Shown: piece by piece, positions 53,254 to 63,938 of the stretch
Numbering within the stretch: position 1 is the stretch's first letter
Layout: each line of letters opens with the position of its first letter
Assembly (NCBI RefSeq): GCF_014204535.1
Contig: NZ_JACHLR010000004.1
Coordinates: 124,001-188,000 of the forward strand
From: Novosphingobium chloroacetimidivorans
GTDB lineage: Bacteria; Pseudomonadota; Alphaproteobacteria; Sphingomonadales; Sphingomonadaceae
Length of the DNA stretch: 64,000 nt
Direction of reading: 5' to 3'
The notes under the pieces: generated by a model
The model's input: the letters and a program-made list of their open reading frames with translations, nothing else
What the model was told of the DNA's origin: nothing
Database searches by the model: none
Position numbers and translations under genes: made by a program

Positions 53254-53349
53254 TACACTGCCGCATGCATTCGCCGGACCTGCGTCATCTGCCGTTCAAG
53301 CTGAAACCTTGATGGAGACCGCGCGTTCGAGCGCCGGAGATTTCACTGC

Positions 53350-54147
53350 ATGACTATCCGTACCATCCTCGTCGATGACGAGAAGCTCGCCATCCAGGGC
53401 CTCCAGCTGCGCTTGGAGAAATACACCGACGTCGAGATCATCGACACCTGCTCCAACGGACGCGAGGCGATCCGCAAGATCAAGACGGAAAAGCCCGATC
53501 TCGTCTTCCTCGACATCCAGATGCCCGGGTTCGACGGCTTCTCGGTGGTGAAGGGCGTGATGGAGATCGAGCCGCCGCTGTTCGTCTTCGTCACCGCCTA
53601 CCAGGAACACGCGGTCCGCGCCTTCGAGGCGAACGCCGTCAACTACCTGATGAAGCCGGTGGAGGACGACAAGCTGGCCGACACGCTTGCCCGGGTCCGC
53701 ACCCGCCTGGCCGAGAAGCGCTCGGCCGAGGAGGCGGAAAAGCTCAAGACCGTGCTGGCCGAAGTGGCGCCCGATGCGATCGATGCCATGCCTGAGGACG
53801 CGGAGCATAGTGCAGACCGCTTCGAGAAGCTGATCAACATCAAGGATCGCGGCCAGATCTTCCGCATCGACGTCGATTCGATCGAGCATATCGAGGCCGC
53901 GGGCGACTACATGTGCATCCGCACCGCCGACAACTCGCTGATCCTGCGCGAGACGATGAAGGATCTGGAGCGCCGCCTCGACCCGCGCGTGTTCCAGCGC
54001 GTGCACCGCTCGACGATCGTCAACCTGAACCAGGTCCGCCAGGTCAAGCCGCACACCAATGGCGAGTGCTTCCTGGTGCTCGATTCGGGGGCGCAGGTGA
54101 AGGTCAGTCGCTCGTACAGGGACGTGATCGCCCGCTTCGTGCATTGA
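53350..54147 (+). CDS. LytTR-family response regulator
   Basis: 265 residues: receiver domain with D9/D10 and phospho-acceptor D55 in VFLDIQMPGFDG, the conserved lysine in NYLMKPVED, and a C-terminal LytTR DNA-binding domain (IEHIEAAGDYMCIRT, FQRVHRSTIVNLNQV). It is the output partner of the upstream kinase. Targets are unknown; it ends at a strong palindrome shared with the convergent dctA. Confidence 0.94.
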   Translation: MTIRTILVDDEKLAIQGLQLRLEKYTDVEIIDTCSNGREAIRKIKTEKPDLVFLDIQMPGFDGFSVVKGVMEIEPPLFVFVTAYQEHAVRAFEANAVNYLMKPVEDDKLADTLARVRTRLAEKRSAEEAEKLKTVLAEVAPDAIDAMPEDAEHSADRFEKLINIKDRGQIFRIDVDSIEHIEAAGDYMCIRTADNSLILRETMKDLERRLDPRVFQRVHRSTIVNLNQVRQVKPHTNGECFLVLDSGAQVKVSRSYRDVIARFVH

Positions 54148-54163
54148 GCTGAGGAAGACCTCA

Positions 54164-54217
54164 CCCGACAAACCCTCGTCATTCCCGCGAAGGCGGGAAT
54201 GACGAGGGTTTGTCGGG
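54164..54217. repeat. 54-nt perfect palindrome between convergent genes (family B core)
   Basis: 25-bp arms at 54164-54188 and 54193-54217 are exact reverse complements around a GAAG loop. The centre equals the 51971-51998 repeat, and the outer bases (CCCGACAAACCCT...) are also perfectly matched. It lies between the convergent ends of the response regulator and dctA, so it can act as a bidirectional terminator or mRNA 3' stabiliser. Confidence 0.85.
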
Positions 54218-54234
54218 GCAGGCGGGAGGTCGCC

Positions 54235-55530
54235 CTACCCCTTCAACGCCGCATCCAGCTTGGCGTGGTCCAGCCCGCCCTCCCATTTCGACACCACCAC
54301 GGCCGCCACCGCGTTGCCGATGAAATTGGTCAGGCTGCGGCATTCCGACATGAACCGGTCGACGCCCAGGATCAGCGTCATGCCGGCCAGCGGCACCGTC
54401 GGCACGACCTGCAGCGTCGCCGCCAGGGTCACGAAGCCGGCCCCGGTGACCCCCGCCGCGCCCTTGGACGAGATCATCGCCACGCCCAGTAGCAGCAGCT
54501 GTTCGGACAAGGGCAGGTGCACGTTGCAGGCCTGGGCGATGAAGAGCGCCGCCAGCGTCATGTAGATGTTCGTGCCGTCGAGATTGAACGAGTAGCCTGT
54601 CGGCACCACCAGCCCGACGACCTCGCGCGGGCAGCCGGCGTGCTCCATCTTCTCGATCAGCAGCGGCAGGGCGCTTTCGGACGAGGAGGTGCCCAGCACC
54701 AGCAGCAGCTCGGCCTTGAGGTACGCGATCAGCCGCAGGATCGAGAAGCCGGCCCACAGCCCCACCGCGCCCAGCACGCCCAGGACGAACAGCAACGAGG
54801 TCAGGTAGAACGTTGCGACCAGCTTGATGAGATCGGCCAGCGCACCGATGCCGTAGCTGCCGATGGTGAAGGCCATCGCGCCGAAGGCACCGATCGGCGC
54901 TGCCTTCATCAGGATGGCGACGATCTTGAAGACGACCACCGCCACGTCCTCCAGCACCGAGAGGATGCGATCCCCGCGTGGACCGACCATCGGCAGAGCC
55001 ACGCCGAACAGGATCGCCACCACCAGCGTCTGGAGGATATTCTCGCCCACCAGCGGCGAGACCAGGCTGGTCGGGATCATGCCGAGGAGAAAACCGACCA
55101 GGCTGGTGTCATGCGCCGCAGTTCCGTATTTCGCGACCTTGCCGGCATCGAGCGTCGCCGGGTCGATGTTCAGCCCGGCGCCCGGCTGCAGCACGTTGGC
55201 GACGATCAGCCCGACGAACAGCGCCAGCGTCGAGAAGAACAGGAAATAGGCGAACGCCTTGGCCGCCACGCGCCCGACCGACGCCAGATCGCGCATGCCG
55301 GCGATGCCGGTAACGATGGTCAGGAAGATGACGGGCGAGATGATCATCTTCACCAGCGCGATGAAGGCGTCGCCCAGGGGCTTCATCGCCTCGCCGGTCT
55401 GCGGCGCGAAATAGCCCAGGGCCGCTCCAGCCGCGATGGCGATCAGGACCTGGACGTAAGTCAGCGTGTACCAGCGTCCCTTGCCATGCGGCGATGTCGG
55501 GGCGGCAGGGGCGTGCGGCGAAGGGATCAT
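54235..55530 (-). CDS. dctA: C4-dicarboxylate/proton (or sodium) symporter
   Basis: 431 residues of the dicarboxylate/amino acid:cation symporter family. Visible are the serine-rich re-entrant loop [25 protein letters not shown] and [14 protein letters not shown], with about eight membrane helices. The match to DctA is close; glutamate transport cannot be excluded. It would import succinate, fumarate or malate. A LytS/LytTR pair next door may regulate it, but they are convergent. Confidence 0.88.
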   Translation of the reverse strand: MIPSPHAPAAPTSPHGKGRWYTLTYVQVLIAIAAGAALGYFAPQTGEAMKPLGDAFIALVKMIISPVIFLTIVTGIAGMRDLASVGRVAAKAFAYFLFFSTLALFVGLIVANVLQPGAGLNIDPATLDAGKVAKYGTAAHDTSLVGFLLGMIPTSLVSPLVGENILQTLVVAILFGVALPMVGPRGDRILSVLEDVAVVVFKIVAILMKAAPIGAFGAMAFTIGSYGIGALADLIKLVATFYLTSLLFVLGVLGAVGLWAGFSILRLIAYLKAELLLVLGTSSSESALPLLIEKMEHAGCPREVVGLVVPTGYSFNLDGTNIYMTLAALFIAQACNVHLPLSEQLLLLGVAMISSKGAAGVTGAGFVTLAATLQVVPTVPLAGMTLILGVDRFMSECRSLTNFIGNAVAAVVVSKWEGGLDHAKLDAALKG

Positions 55531-55593
55531 CGCATCGTGCTAGCAGCATGCCGGCGCTTGCGCGAACCTTCCGCACGCGCGAAAGACGCGGCC

Positions 55594-56451
55594 ATGAGCT
55601 TTTCCCTGACCGGCTTCGACCTCGACGCGTTCGTCACCGCAACTCTCGACGAGGACCTGGGCGTCGGGCTGCCGGGCGGCGGGCACGATGTCACCTCCGA
55701 AAGCGTGATCGACGCCGATGCCCGCTTCTCCGGGGTGATGGATTCGCGCGATGCGATCACCGTCGCGGGCCTGCCGATCGCTGCCGCGTTCTTTCACCGG
55801 CTCGACCCCGATATGCAGATCGAGATCCTGGTCGAGGAGGGCGCGCAGGTCGCGGCCGGCTCGCAGCTGATGCGCTTCGCCGGCAAGGCGCGCGCGATGC
55901 TGACGGCGGAGCGGTCGGCGCTCAACACCGTGCAGCACCTGTCCGGGATCGCGACGATGACGGCGCAGTACGTGCAGGCGATGGCGGGCCATGCGACCTT
56001 GCTGGATACGCGCAAGACGATCCCCGGCCTGCGTCACCTGGAGAAATACGCCACCCGCATGGGCGGGGCCCGGAATCACCGCATGGGCCTGTGGGATGCG
56101 GCGATGATCAAGGACAACCATGTCCTCGTCGCCGGCGGCGTCGGGCCTGCGGTCTCGCGCGCCAAGGCCACGGGTGTCACGCAAGTAATCTGCGAAGTCG
56201 ACAGCCTCGAGCAGATCGAGCCGGCGCTGGCCGCCGGCGCCGACCACCTCCTGCTTGACAACATGGGGCCTGACACTCTGCGCGAAGCCGTGGCCCTGGT
56301 CGCCGGGCGCGTGCCGACCGAGGCATCGGGCGGCGTGAACCTCTCGACCATCGGCGCGATCGCGGCCACCGGTGTGACGTACGTCTCGGTCGGGCGCCTG
56401 ACCCAGAGCGCGCCTGCCGCCGACATCGGCCTGGACTTCACGCCGCTGTGA
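55594..56451 (+). CDS. nadC: Nicotinate-nucleotide pyrophosphorylase (quinolinate phosphoribosyltransferase)
   Basis: A 285-residue NadC: ALNTVQHLSGIATMT, DTRKTIPGLRHLEKYA, GGARNHRMGLWDAAMIKDNH and EASGGVNLSTI are all family signatures. It makes nicotinate mononucleotide from quinolinate and PRPP in NAD synthesis. No other nad genes are adjacent. The stop overlaps the next gene's GTG start (GTGA). Confidence 0.96.
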   Translation: MSFSLTGFDLDAFVTATLDEDLGVGLPGGGHDVTSESVIDADARFSGVMDSRDAITVAGLPIAAAFFHRLDPDMQIEILVEEGAQVAAGSQLMRFAGKARAMLTAERSALNTVQHLSGIATMTAQYVQAMAGHATLLDTRKTIPGLRHLEKYATRMGGARNHRMGLWDAAMIKDNHVLVAGGVGPAVSRAKATGVTQVICEVDSLEQIEPALAAGADHLLLDNMGPDTLREAVALVAGRVPTEASGGVNLSTIGAIAATGVTYVSVGRLTQSAPAADIGLDFTPL

Positions 56452-57158
56452 GGTGGCTGGGGCCGGTGCTCGCGCTGGTGCCAATGCTCGCGCTCTGGCC
56501 GTCGCCGACCTTGGCCCAGGCCTACCAGTGCACGCCGCCCGGCCGCATCGAGCCATTTGCCGTACCTTCACCGAACGGAGCGCCGCGCCGCGTGGCGGTG
56601 GCCGGCTATACCCTCGCGGCGAGCTGGTCGCCCGACTATTGCAAGACCAGCGGCGACACTGCGTCCATGCAATGCTCCGGCCGTAACGGCCGCTTCGGCT
56701 TCGTGCTGCATGGGCTCTGGCCCGAGGCGCGGCGCGGGCCTTCGCCCCAATGGTGCAGCGCTATGCCGCAACCTTCGATGCAGGATCTGCGGGCGCATCT
56801 GTGCATGACGCCTTCGGCGCGGCTGCTGGCGCACGAGTGGGCCAAGCACGGCAGCTGCATGGCGAAGAGCCCGGCGCAGTATTTCCGGGTCGCGGCGGTC
56901 CTGTGGCGCTCGATCCGCTGGCCCGATGCCGACCGCCTGTCGCGCCAGGATGATCTGACCGCAGGCGATTTGCGGCGTGCGTTCGTGCGGCTCAATCCCT
57001 CCTGGAAGGTCGAGCAGGTGGGGGTTCAGCTCAGCCGGACCGGATGGCTGCGCGAGGTGCAGCTCTGCTACTCCAGGCGCTTCCTGCCCGTTAAGTGCGA
57101 CAGGCGGCACTTGGGCGCCAGTGACACGACCCCGCTGAAGATCTGGCGGGGGCTGTGA
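56448..57158 (+). CDS. Secreted ribonuclease T2 family enzyme
   Basis: 236 residues: signal peptide (LALVPMLALWPSPTLAQA), active-site segments FVLHGLWPE and HEWAKHGSC with the two catalytic histidines, and several cysteines. RNase T2 enzymes cut RNA non-specifically in the periplasm or outside the cell. The start is GTG overlapping the nadC stop, which couples it to an unrelated gene. Confidence 0.93.
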   Translation: MRWLGPVLALVPMLALWPSPTLAQAYQCTPPGRIEPFAVPSPNGAPRRVAVAGYTLAASWSPDYCKTSGDTASMQCSGRNGRFGFVLHGLWPEARRGPSPQWCSAMPQPSMQDLRAHLCMTPSARLLAHEWAKHGSCMAKSPAQYFRVAAVLWRSIRWPDADRLSRQDDLTAGDLRRAFVRLNPSWKVEQVGVQLSRTGWLREVQLCYSRRFLPVKCDRRHLGASDTTPLKIWRGL

Positions 57159-57169
57159 CCCTGTAGATA

Positions 57170-57304
57170 CTCCCCTGCAAGGGGAGGTGGCGCGCACGTA
57201 GTGCGTGACGGAGGGGTGTCACCGCCACCGGAGTACATGACTGCGACGGCTACACCCCTCCACCACCAGCGCTGCTGGCGGTCTCCCTCCCCTTGCAGGG
57301 GAGG
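57170..57304. repeat. Facing pair of palindromic repeats, family C
   Basis: CTCCCCTGCAAGGGGAGG at 57170-57187 and CCTCCCCTTGCAGGGGAGG at 57286-57304 are palindromic ends, with GGAGGGGTGT and ACACCCCTCC facing inward. The whole 135 bp forms an imperfect inverted pair, like a BIME. It fills the gap between the convergent RNase T2 and tadA genes. Confidence 0.8.
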
Positions 57305-57318
57305 ATCTTGACGATCCT

Positions 57319-57774
57319 TCATCTGCGCTCGCGAAAGAACCCTCGCAGCAAATCCGCAGCCTGCGATTCGCCGATTCCGGCGTAGACCTCGGGCCGGTGC
57401 AGGCACTGGGGCTGCTCGAACACCCGCGCGCCATGCTCCACCGCCCCGCCCTTCGGATCCGATGCGCCGTAATACACCTTGGCGATCCGTGCATGGACGA
57501 TGGCGCCGGCGCACATCGCGCAAGGTTCCAGCGTCACCCACAGCTCGCACCCGTCCAGCCGCTCGTTGGCCAGGACCTGCGCGGCGGCGCGAATCGCCTC
57601 GATCTCGGCATGCGAGGTGGGATCGTGCCGGGCGCGGGGGGCATTGCGTCCGGTGGCGATCACCACGCCGCCCTTGACCACCACGGCGCCGATGGGCACC
57701 TCGCCCTCGGTCGCCGCCAGCCGTGCCTGCTCCAGTGCGAGCGCCATGGGTTGGGGGAGCGGCCAGCGGGTCAT
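57319..57774 (-). CDS. tadA: tRNA-specific adenosine deaminase
   Basis: A 151-residue zinc deaminase with HAEIEAIRAA (H55, E57) and PCAMCAG (C85, C88). Length and the PCAMCAGAIVHARI segment fit TadA, which makes inosine at tRNA-Arg position 34. A general nucleoside deaminase is the alternative. Confidence 0.92.
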   Translation of the reverse strand: MTRWPLPQPMALALEQARLAATEGEVPIGAVVVKGGVVIATGRNAPRARHDPTSHAEIEAIRAAAQVLANERLDGCELWVTLEPCAMCAGAIVHARIAKVYYGASDPKGGAVEHGARVFEQPQCLHRPEVYAGIGESQAADLLRGFFRERR

Positions 57775-57887
57775 GGGCTCTCGCTACCGTGCGATCGGCC
57801 TGTGCACAACTTGACCTCGGCGGGGTGACTCGCTAAGGGCGCGCCTTCCCGTTTACACGGCACAGACATTCGAGCGAGAGAAGTCCC

Positions 57888-58172
57888 ATGTCCCGTATCT
57901 GCGAACTGACCGGCAAGAGCCGTCAAGTCGGCCACAACGTCAGCCACGCCAACAACAAGACCAAGCGCGTCTACCTGCCCAACCTGCAGAACGTGACTCT
58001 GCTGTCGGACGGGCTGGAGCGCAGCTTCAAGTTCCGCGTCTCGACCCACGGCCTGCGCTCGGTCGAGCACAACGGCGGCCTGGACAACTGGCTGCTCAAG
58101 GCTTCGGACGAGAAGCTCAGCACCCGCGCTCTCAAGGTGAAGCGCGAGCTGAAGAAGAAGGCAGCGGCCTGA
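57888..58172 (+). CDS. rpmB: 50S ribosomal protein L28
   Basis: 94 residues matching L28: [37 protein letters not shown] and [16 protein letters not shown]. It is followed by a strong terminator, so it forms its own unit. Confidence 0.97.
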   Translation: MSRICELTGKSRQVGHNVSHANNKTKRVYLPNLQNVTLLSDGLERSFKFRVSTHGLRSVEHNGGLDNWLLKASDEKLSTRALKVKRELKKKAAA

Positions 58173-58215
58173 ACGAGTCGCTTCGCTAAGGCGGGGCGCT
58201 CCAGATCGAACATGA

Positions 58216-58244
58216 GGCGTGCGGAGCGATCCGCGCGCCTTTTT
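58216..58244 (+). terminator. Rho-independent terminator of rpmB
   Basis: GGCGTGCGGA, a GCGA loop and TCCGCGCGCC form a GC-rich stem with one internal mismatch, directly followed by TTTTT. It begins 43 bp after the rpmB stop. Confidence 0.88.
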
Positions 58245-58354
58245 GCGTGCGAGACGAAGGCTTGCGGCTGGGCTGAATATCGTCAGCGATAGTCCGCTTC
58301 CACTTGGCCCTACAACGCGAGACGGGCTGAGTTTCCGAAGCGGCGGCCGCAGCT

Positions 58355-59353
58355 TCAGCGCGGCAGCTTCGCGGGATCGACGACCAGCTTCCACAGCAGT
58401 GTGCGCTGGATTCGGGTCTGGTTGTCGTCCGAGATCAGCCACACGATCACCTTGCCGTCGCCGCGCGGTGTCACCGCCATGCCTTCGAAGTTGTCGACCG
58501 GCAGCGTGGAGGCGAGACGCGCGACTTCGGTGACGTGCCAGGTTTCCCCGGATTTGATCCGGGCGGGATCGCCGATGGCGATGCGACCGGCAAATCGCTC
58601 GGGCAGGGGCCAGATCAGCGTCCGCATCAGCACGAGCACGCGCCCGTCGGGCAATTGCGCCATGTCCACCGGATCGAAGGCAGACGGGCCATCGAAGGTG
58701 AAGCCCTGTCCCGAGGCGGGCTTTGCGACCGGGTCGCCGGAGAAGATCACGCCGTCGTGATGGCGCGGCCAGAGCCATTCACGCGCCCCTTCCGACAGCG
58801 CCACGAAGCGTCCATCGGCAAGGCGGATCATCGCCTCGGCCCCGGAGTTCTCGCCCCAGCCGGCCATGCTCTCGGGCTGCGAGCGGCCATTTTCGACCCA
58901 GTTTGGTCCCAGGCGCACGAAGCCGTTCAGGAACTCCATGCCGAGCCAGATCGTGCCGGTGCGTGGATCGCGCGTGGCCGATTCGCTATCGACCTTGCGC
59001 TTGTCGTTGCGCGGGTCACGTATCAGATTGCCGTGCCGAGCCTTGTGCTGGCCCTGTCCCGGCGGCGTGAAGGCCAGGAAGCGGCCGAAGTCCGAGATCG
59101 CGAGCAGCCGCCCGTCGGGAAGCGAGAGCAAGGCCGAGTAGCCGCCGAATTTGTAGCTGCCCAGCGTCATGTGCCAGGCGCTCTCCAGTTCGAAGGGCCC
59201 AAGGTGCGCCTTCACGACGTCACGGGGTGACAGCTTGATTGCGGTGAAGCGCAAGGTGTCGTTGGGCACCACCAGCCAGCGTTCGGAACGCAGCCAGGTG
59301 GTCAGCGCGACGCCGATGATCAGCAAGACAAGAGCTATGTTGCGCCGCACCAT
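58355..59353 (-). CDS. Esterase-like activity of phytase family protein
   Basis: About 332 residues: an N-terminal membrane helix or signal anchor (NIALVLLIIGVALTTWL), then a phytase-like propeller domain (GGYSALLSLPDGRLLAISDFGRF, NSGAEAMIRLADGRFVALSE, NFEGMAVTPRGDGKVIVWL). Function beyond the family name is unknown. ATG 59353 was chosen over the longer frame because the helix then sits at the N-terminus. Confidence 0.85.
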   Translation of the reverse strand: MVRRNIALVLLIIGVALTTWLRSERWLVVPNDTLRFTAIKLSPRDVVKAHLGPFELESAWHMTLGSYKFGGYSALLSLPDGRLLAISDFGRFLAFTPPGQGQHKARHGNLIRDPRNDKRKVDSESATRDPRTGTIWLGMEFLNGFVRLGPNWVENGRSQPESMAGWGENSGAEAMIRLADGRFVALSEGAREWLWPRHHDGVIFSGDPVAKPASGQGFTFDGPSAFDPVDMAQLPDGRVLVLMRTLIWPLPERFAGRIAIGDPARIKSGETWHVTEVARLASTLPVDNFEGMAVTPRGDGKVIVWLISDDNQTRIQRTLLWKLVVDPAKLPR

Positions 59354-59470
59354 CGCCTGATAGGCCCGTGGCCGCAGGGTGCAACCCGGGAGGCGCACCC
59401 TGGGGCCTGATCTGGCGAAGTGGGCCCGGGGCGGCGCTGCATCCACGTGCGTGGATCGAACGCCGGTCGC

Positions 59471-60412
59471 CTATTGCATCGGGCCGGTGAGCAGGATCGG
59501 GTCGATCCGCGCATCGTTCCACTTCATCGACCAGTGCAGGTGCGGACCCGTGGCGCGGCCGGTCGCGCCGATCCGTCCGATCGGCTGTCCCTGGCGCACA
59601 TGCTCGCCCTCGCGCACCAGGATCTGCGAGCAATGCAGGAACGCGCTGTTGAGGCCCATGCCGTGATCGATCATCAGCAGGTTTCCTTCCAGCGTGAAGG
59701 GAGACTGCGCCGCCAGGATGACCACGCCGTCGGCGGGCGCCACGAATGTCGTGCCCGCGCCGCCCGCCAGGTCGAGACCAGAGTGGTAGGCGCCAGGCTC
59801 GCCGCGATAGACCCGCTGCGAGCCGAACCGCCCGGAGATGCGCGCCTTAACGGGAAAGATGAAGTCCTGTCGCCACCCGGCTGCATCGGTCACGCGGGTG
59901 CGGGCGGCCTCGATCCGGGCGAGTTCGGGCCGGCGCAGCGCCAGAAACGCCTCGGTCGGTCCGTTCTCTCGCCGGGCGATGTTGACGCGCTCGATCCGCC
60001 AGGCGCGCGGGGCGATGGACAAGGTGCGCGCCACCTGCTCGCCAGAGCGCAGCGTCGCCACCAGAGTGGAGGTGGCCGGCGCGTCCCGGTCGAAGGCGGC
60101 AAAGAAGCTTCCGTCCGGTGCGAAGGCGATGGGCTGCCCGCCCAAGGCGAGCGTGCGCGTGCCGGCGGGCACGGTGCCCTTGATCCAGCCGCCTTGCGTC
60201 AGCTCGCCGGCAAACGCGAAGGTCGATGGGCGCGCCGGCACGAAGGTCACCGCAGAGGGAGGCTCGGCCGGGCCGGCGGGGGCCGGAACGTCGGACGGGG
60301 GCGAGGCCGTGCAGCCGGCGAGCAGGATCGCCACGCCGCTCGCCACGGATCCAAGAGCCCGTGAACGGTCCGACATCGCGCGCCGTCTTCCCCGCACTTG
60401 TCTGTTCCTCAT
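59471..60412 (-). CDS. M23 family peptidoglycan endopeptidase lipoprotein
   Basis: 313 residues: a lipobox ending LLAGC, then a C-terminal LytM/M23 domain with HSGLDLAG and GPHLHWS, the zinc ligands. It probably cleaves or remodels cell wall cross-links in the periplasm, anchored by a lipid. The ATG at 60412 overlaps the DUF2093 stop (ATGA) and has GGAG upstream; ATG 60376 is an alternative that shortens the n-region. Confidence 0.9.
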   Translation of the reverse strand: MRNRQVRGRRRAMSDRSRALGSVASGVAILLAGCTASPPSDVPAPAGPAEPPSAVTFVPARPSTFAFAGELTQGGWIKGTVPAGTRTLALGGQPIAFAPDGSFFAAFDRDAPATSTLVATLRSGEQVARTLSIAPRAWRIERVNIARRENGPTEAFLALRRPELARIEAARTRVTDAAGWRQDFIFPVKARISGRFGSQRVYRGEPGAYHSGLDLAGGAGTTFVAPADGVVILAAQSPFTLEGNLLMIDHGMGLNSAFLHCSQILVREGEHVRQGQPIGRIGATGRATGPHLHWSMKWNDARIDPILLTGPMQ

Positions 60413-60612
60413 GCCGCTCCGAGCAGCCGGCGCGTGGCGATCTCGGCGCTCGCGTAGGGCTCCTGCCGCTCGCCGCTCCAGTAGCGCAGCACTTCGAGCG
60501 GGATCTTCTCGCCCGAGACGGCGCAGAGCACATGGTTGCCCGGGCTCAGGACGCGAAAGCCATTGGGGCCATAGCGCAAGGTGGCGGGGCGATCGGCAGA
60601 GGACATCAACAT
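60409..60612 (-). CDS. DUF2093 family protein
   Basis: 67 residues matching the small alphaproteobacterial DUF2093 family (LRYGPNGFRVLSPGNHVLCAV, GEKIPLEVLRYWS). Function unknown. It starts 27 bp after xseA and overlaps the M23 gene by ATGA, so xseA, DUF2093 and M23 form one unit. ATG 60606 is an alternative start. Confidence 0.88.
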   Translation of the reverse strand: MLMSSADRPATLRYGPNGFRVLSPGNHVLCAVSGEKIPLEVLRYWSGERQEPYASAEIATRRLLGAA

Positions 60613-60639
60613 GAGCTTCGATCTAGCAGATGCTCTTGG

Positions 60640-62098
60640 TCAGAACAAATCGCCCTGCTGCGCACCGGGCTCCTTCGACCGCACGGCGCGGCGGGGCAGG
60701 GCATTGGGGACGACGGTGAGGTCGCCGTCGCGGAACTTGAGCGTCAGTGTCGGCTCGCGTTCGGCCTGCGCCCTGTCGGTCAGGGTATGGCCCGTGGCAG
60801 TGGTCACCCGCGCGAACCCGCGCGCCAGCGGCTTGTCGGGATCGAGCTGCGGCAGGACGCGGGCGACCGGCGCGAAGTGCTTGCGGGCGACATCGAACTG
60901 CCGCTGCAGCAGCGCCGGCGTCAGCCCGGCACGGACCAGGCGCTCCGCCGCCCGCTCCACGCGATGACGCAGCAGGGGCAGCGAGAGGCGCGCGCCTTGC
61001 GCATCGAGGCGCGCGCCCGCGCCCGCGGCGCGTTCACGCAAGGCGCGGCGCAGGCGCTCGCTCGCCTCGTCGAGCCGCTGCGCCCTGGCCGCCAGCAAGG
61101 CTTCGGGCTTGGGGAGGTGGCGAACGCGCGCGTCCAGCCGCTCGCGGCCCAGCGCCACCGGACGCAGGGCGCAGCGGCGCTTGCGCAAGGCCAGTTCGGC
61201 CAGTTGCGAACCGAGCTCGGCGCGGACCGGCACGGCCATCTCGGCGGCTGCGGTCGGCGTGGGCGCCCGGCGGTCGGCGGCATAGTCGCACAAGGTGGTG
61301 TCGGTCTCATGCCCGACGGCGGAGATGATCGGGATCGTGCACTCGGCCACCGCGCGCACCACGACTTCCTCGTTGAAGGACCACAAGTCCTCGATCGACC
61401 CGCCACCGCGCGCGACGATGACGAGATCGGGGCGCGGCACGGGGCCGTTGCTCGGCATGGCGGAGAACCCACGCACCGCCGCCGCGACCTGGCCGGCCGC
61501 GCCTTCGCCCTGCACCAGCACCGGCCAGACCAGCACGCGGCTGGGGAAGCGATCTGCCAAGCGGTGCAGGATGTCGCGAATCACCGCGCCGGTCGGCGAT
61601 GTCACCACGCCGATCGTGGCGGGCAGGAACGGCAGCGGCTTCTTGCTGCTCTCGGAGAACAGGCCTTCCGCCGCCAGCCGTGCGCGCAGCTTCTCCAGCA
61701 GGGCGAGCAGCGCGCCTTCGCCGGCGATTTCCATCGTCTCTACGACGATCTGGTACTTGGAGCGGCCGGGATAAGTCGTCAGCTTGCCGGTGGCGATCAC
61801 CTCCACCCCATCCTCGGGCCGGAACGCGAGCCGCTGCGCGCCGCCCTTCCACATGACCCCGTCGATCACCGCCTTGTCGTCCTTGAGGCAGCAATACAGG
61901 TGGCCCGATGCCGCACGCTTCACGCCCGAAAGCTCTCCGCGCAGGCGCACGAAGCCGAAGCGATCCTCCACCGTTCGCTTGAGCCGTGCGGAAAGTTCGC
62001 TGACCGACAGCGGCTCGGCGTTGTCGCCCGGAACCGCCTTCGCTAGGAGCGGCGCTTTCCGGTCGTCTCCATAGTCGTCGTCATCGAAAGGCAGAGCC

Positions 62099-62100
<2 letters not shown>
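60640..62100 (-). CDS. xseA: Exodeoxyribonuclease VII large subunit
   Basis: 486 residues: N-terminal OB domain ([27 protein letters not shown]), then the catalytic region ([53 protein letters not shown]) and a coiled-coil stretch. It degrades single-stranded DNA with XseB, which is not nearby. The N-terminus has an acidic leader ([10 protein letters not shown]). Its start codon overlaps that of divergent purD. Confidence 0.94.
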
Positions 62101-63379
<1,279 letters not shown>

Positions 63380-63383
63380 GCGC

Positions 63384-63899
63384 GTGGCAGCCTCGGCCGA
63401 CACCGTCCTTAAGCTCAGCCTGGCGGCAGGCGCGCTGCTGGCCGGCGCGGGCGTCGGCTACTATTTCGGCGTGTTCCTGCCGGCGCAGGCGATCCACGAA
63501 TCGGTCGAGAGCGGGACGCGTGAACAGACCTCGGCCGTCGACCGCACCGCCCAACTCGAACGTGCGCGCCGCGCCGAGCAGCAGGCGCGCGAGGCCGCCC
63601 GCTCACGCTACCAGGCGTGCGTCGGCGCGGCGCAGACCAGCTACAGCGCGCGCTGGACGGCAGCGTGCCGGGCGCAACACCAGCGTCAGGAAGCGGCCTA
63701 TGAGGACTGCGCGGACGACCTGTTCAGCACGCGCGAGGGCTGCGCGCGCAAGTTCCCGGTAGAGCCCGAGCATGGCTGCGCACTGCCCCTGGCGATCAGC
63801 AATCGCCTGGTCTCCGACCGCGACGCCGCGCGCTCGCAGTGCCTGGGCGAGATGCAAGGCGGCTTGGCGCCTGATGCCTGGGAGACGCCTGCGGGGTGA
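63384..63899 (+). CDS. Small single-span membrane protein, unknown function
   Basis: 171 residues from a GTG 4 bp after the purD stop. One N-terminal helix (LSLAAGALLAGAGVGYYFGVFL), then a charged coiled-coil-like stretch (RARRAEQQAREAARSR) and a periplasmic domain with six cysteines. I recognise no family. Codon use is like that of its neighbours, so it is a real gene, probably translated with purD. Confidence 0.7.
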   Translation: MAASADTVLKLSLAAGALLAGAGVGYYFGVFLPAQAIHESVESGTREQTSAVDRTAQLERARRAEQQAREAARSRYQACVGAAQTSYSARWTAACRAQHQRQEAAYEDCADDLFSTREGCARKFPVEPEHGCALPLAISNRLVSDRDAARSQCLGEMQGGLAPDAWETPAG

Positions 63900-63909
63900 A
63901 CCTGAGTTC

Positions 63910-63938
63910 GTCCCGGACCTGATCCGGGACCGGTTTCG
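63910..63938. repeat. Intergenic palindrome, family A member
   Basis: GTCCCGGA-CCTGA-TCCGGGAC forms an 8-bp stem followed by CGGTTTCG, the same right end as the repeats at 46047 and 46141. No gene is supported between it and the window end. Confidence 0.7.
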
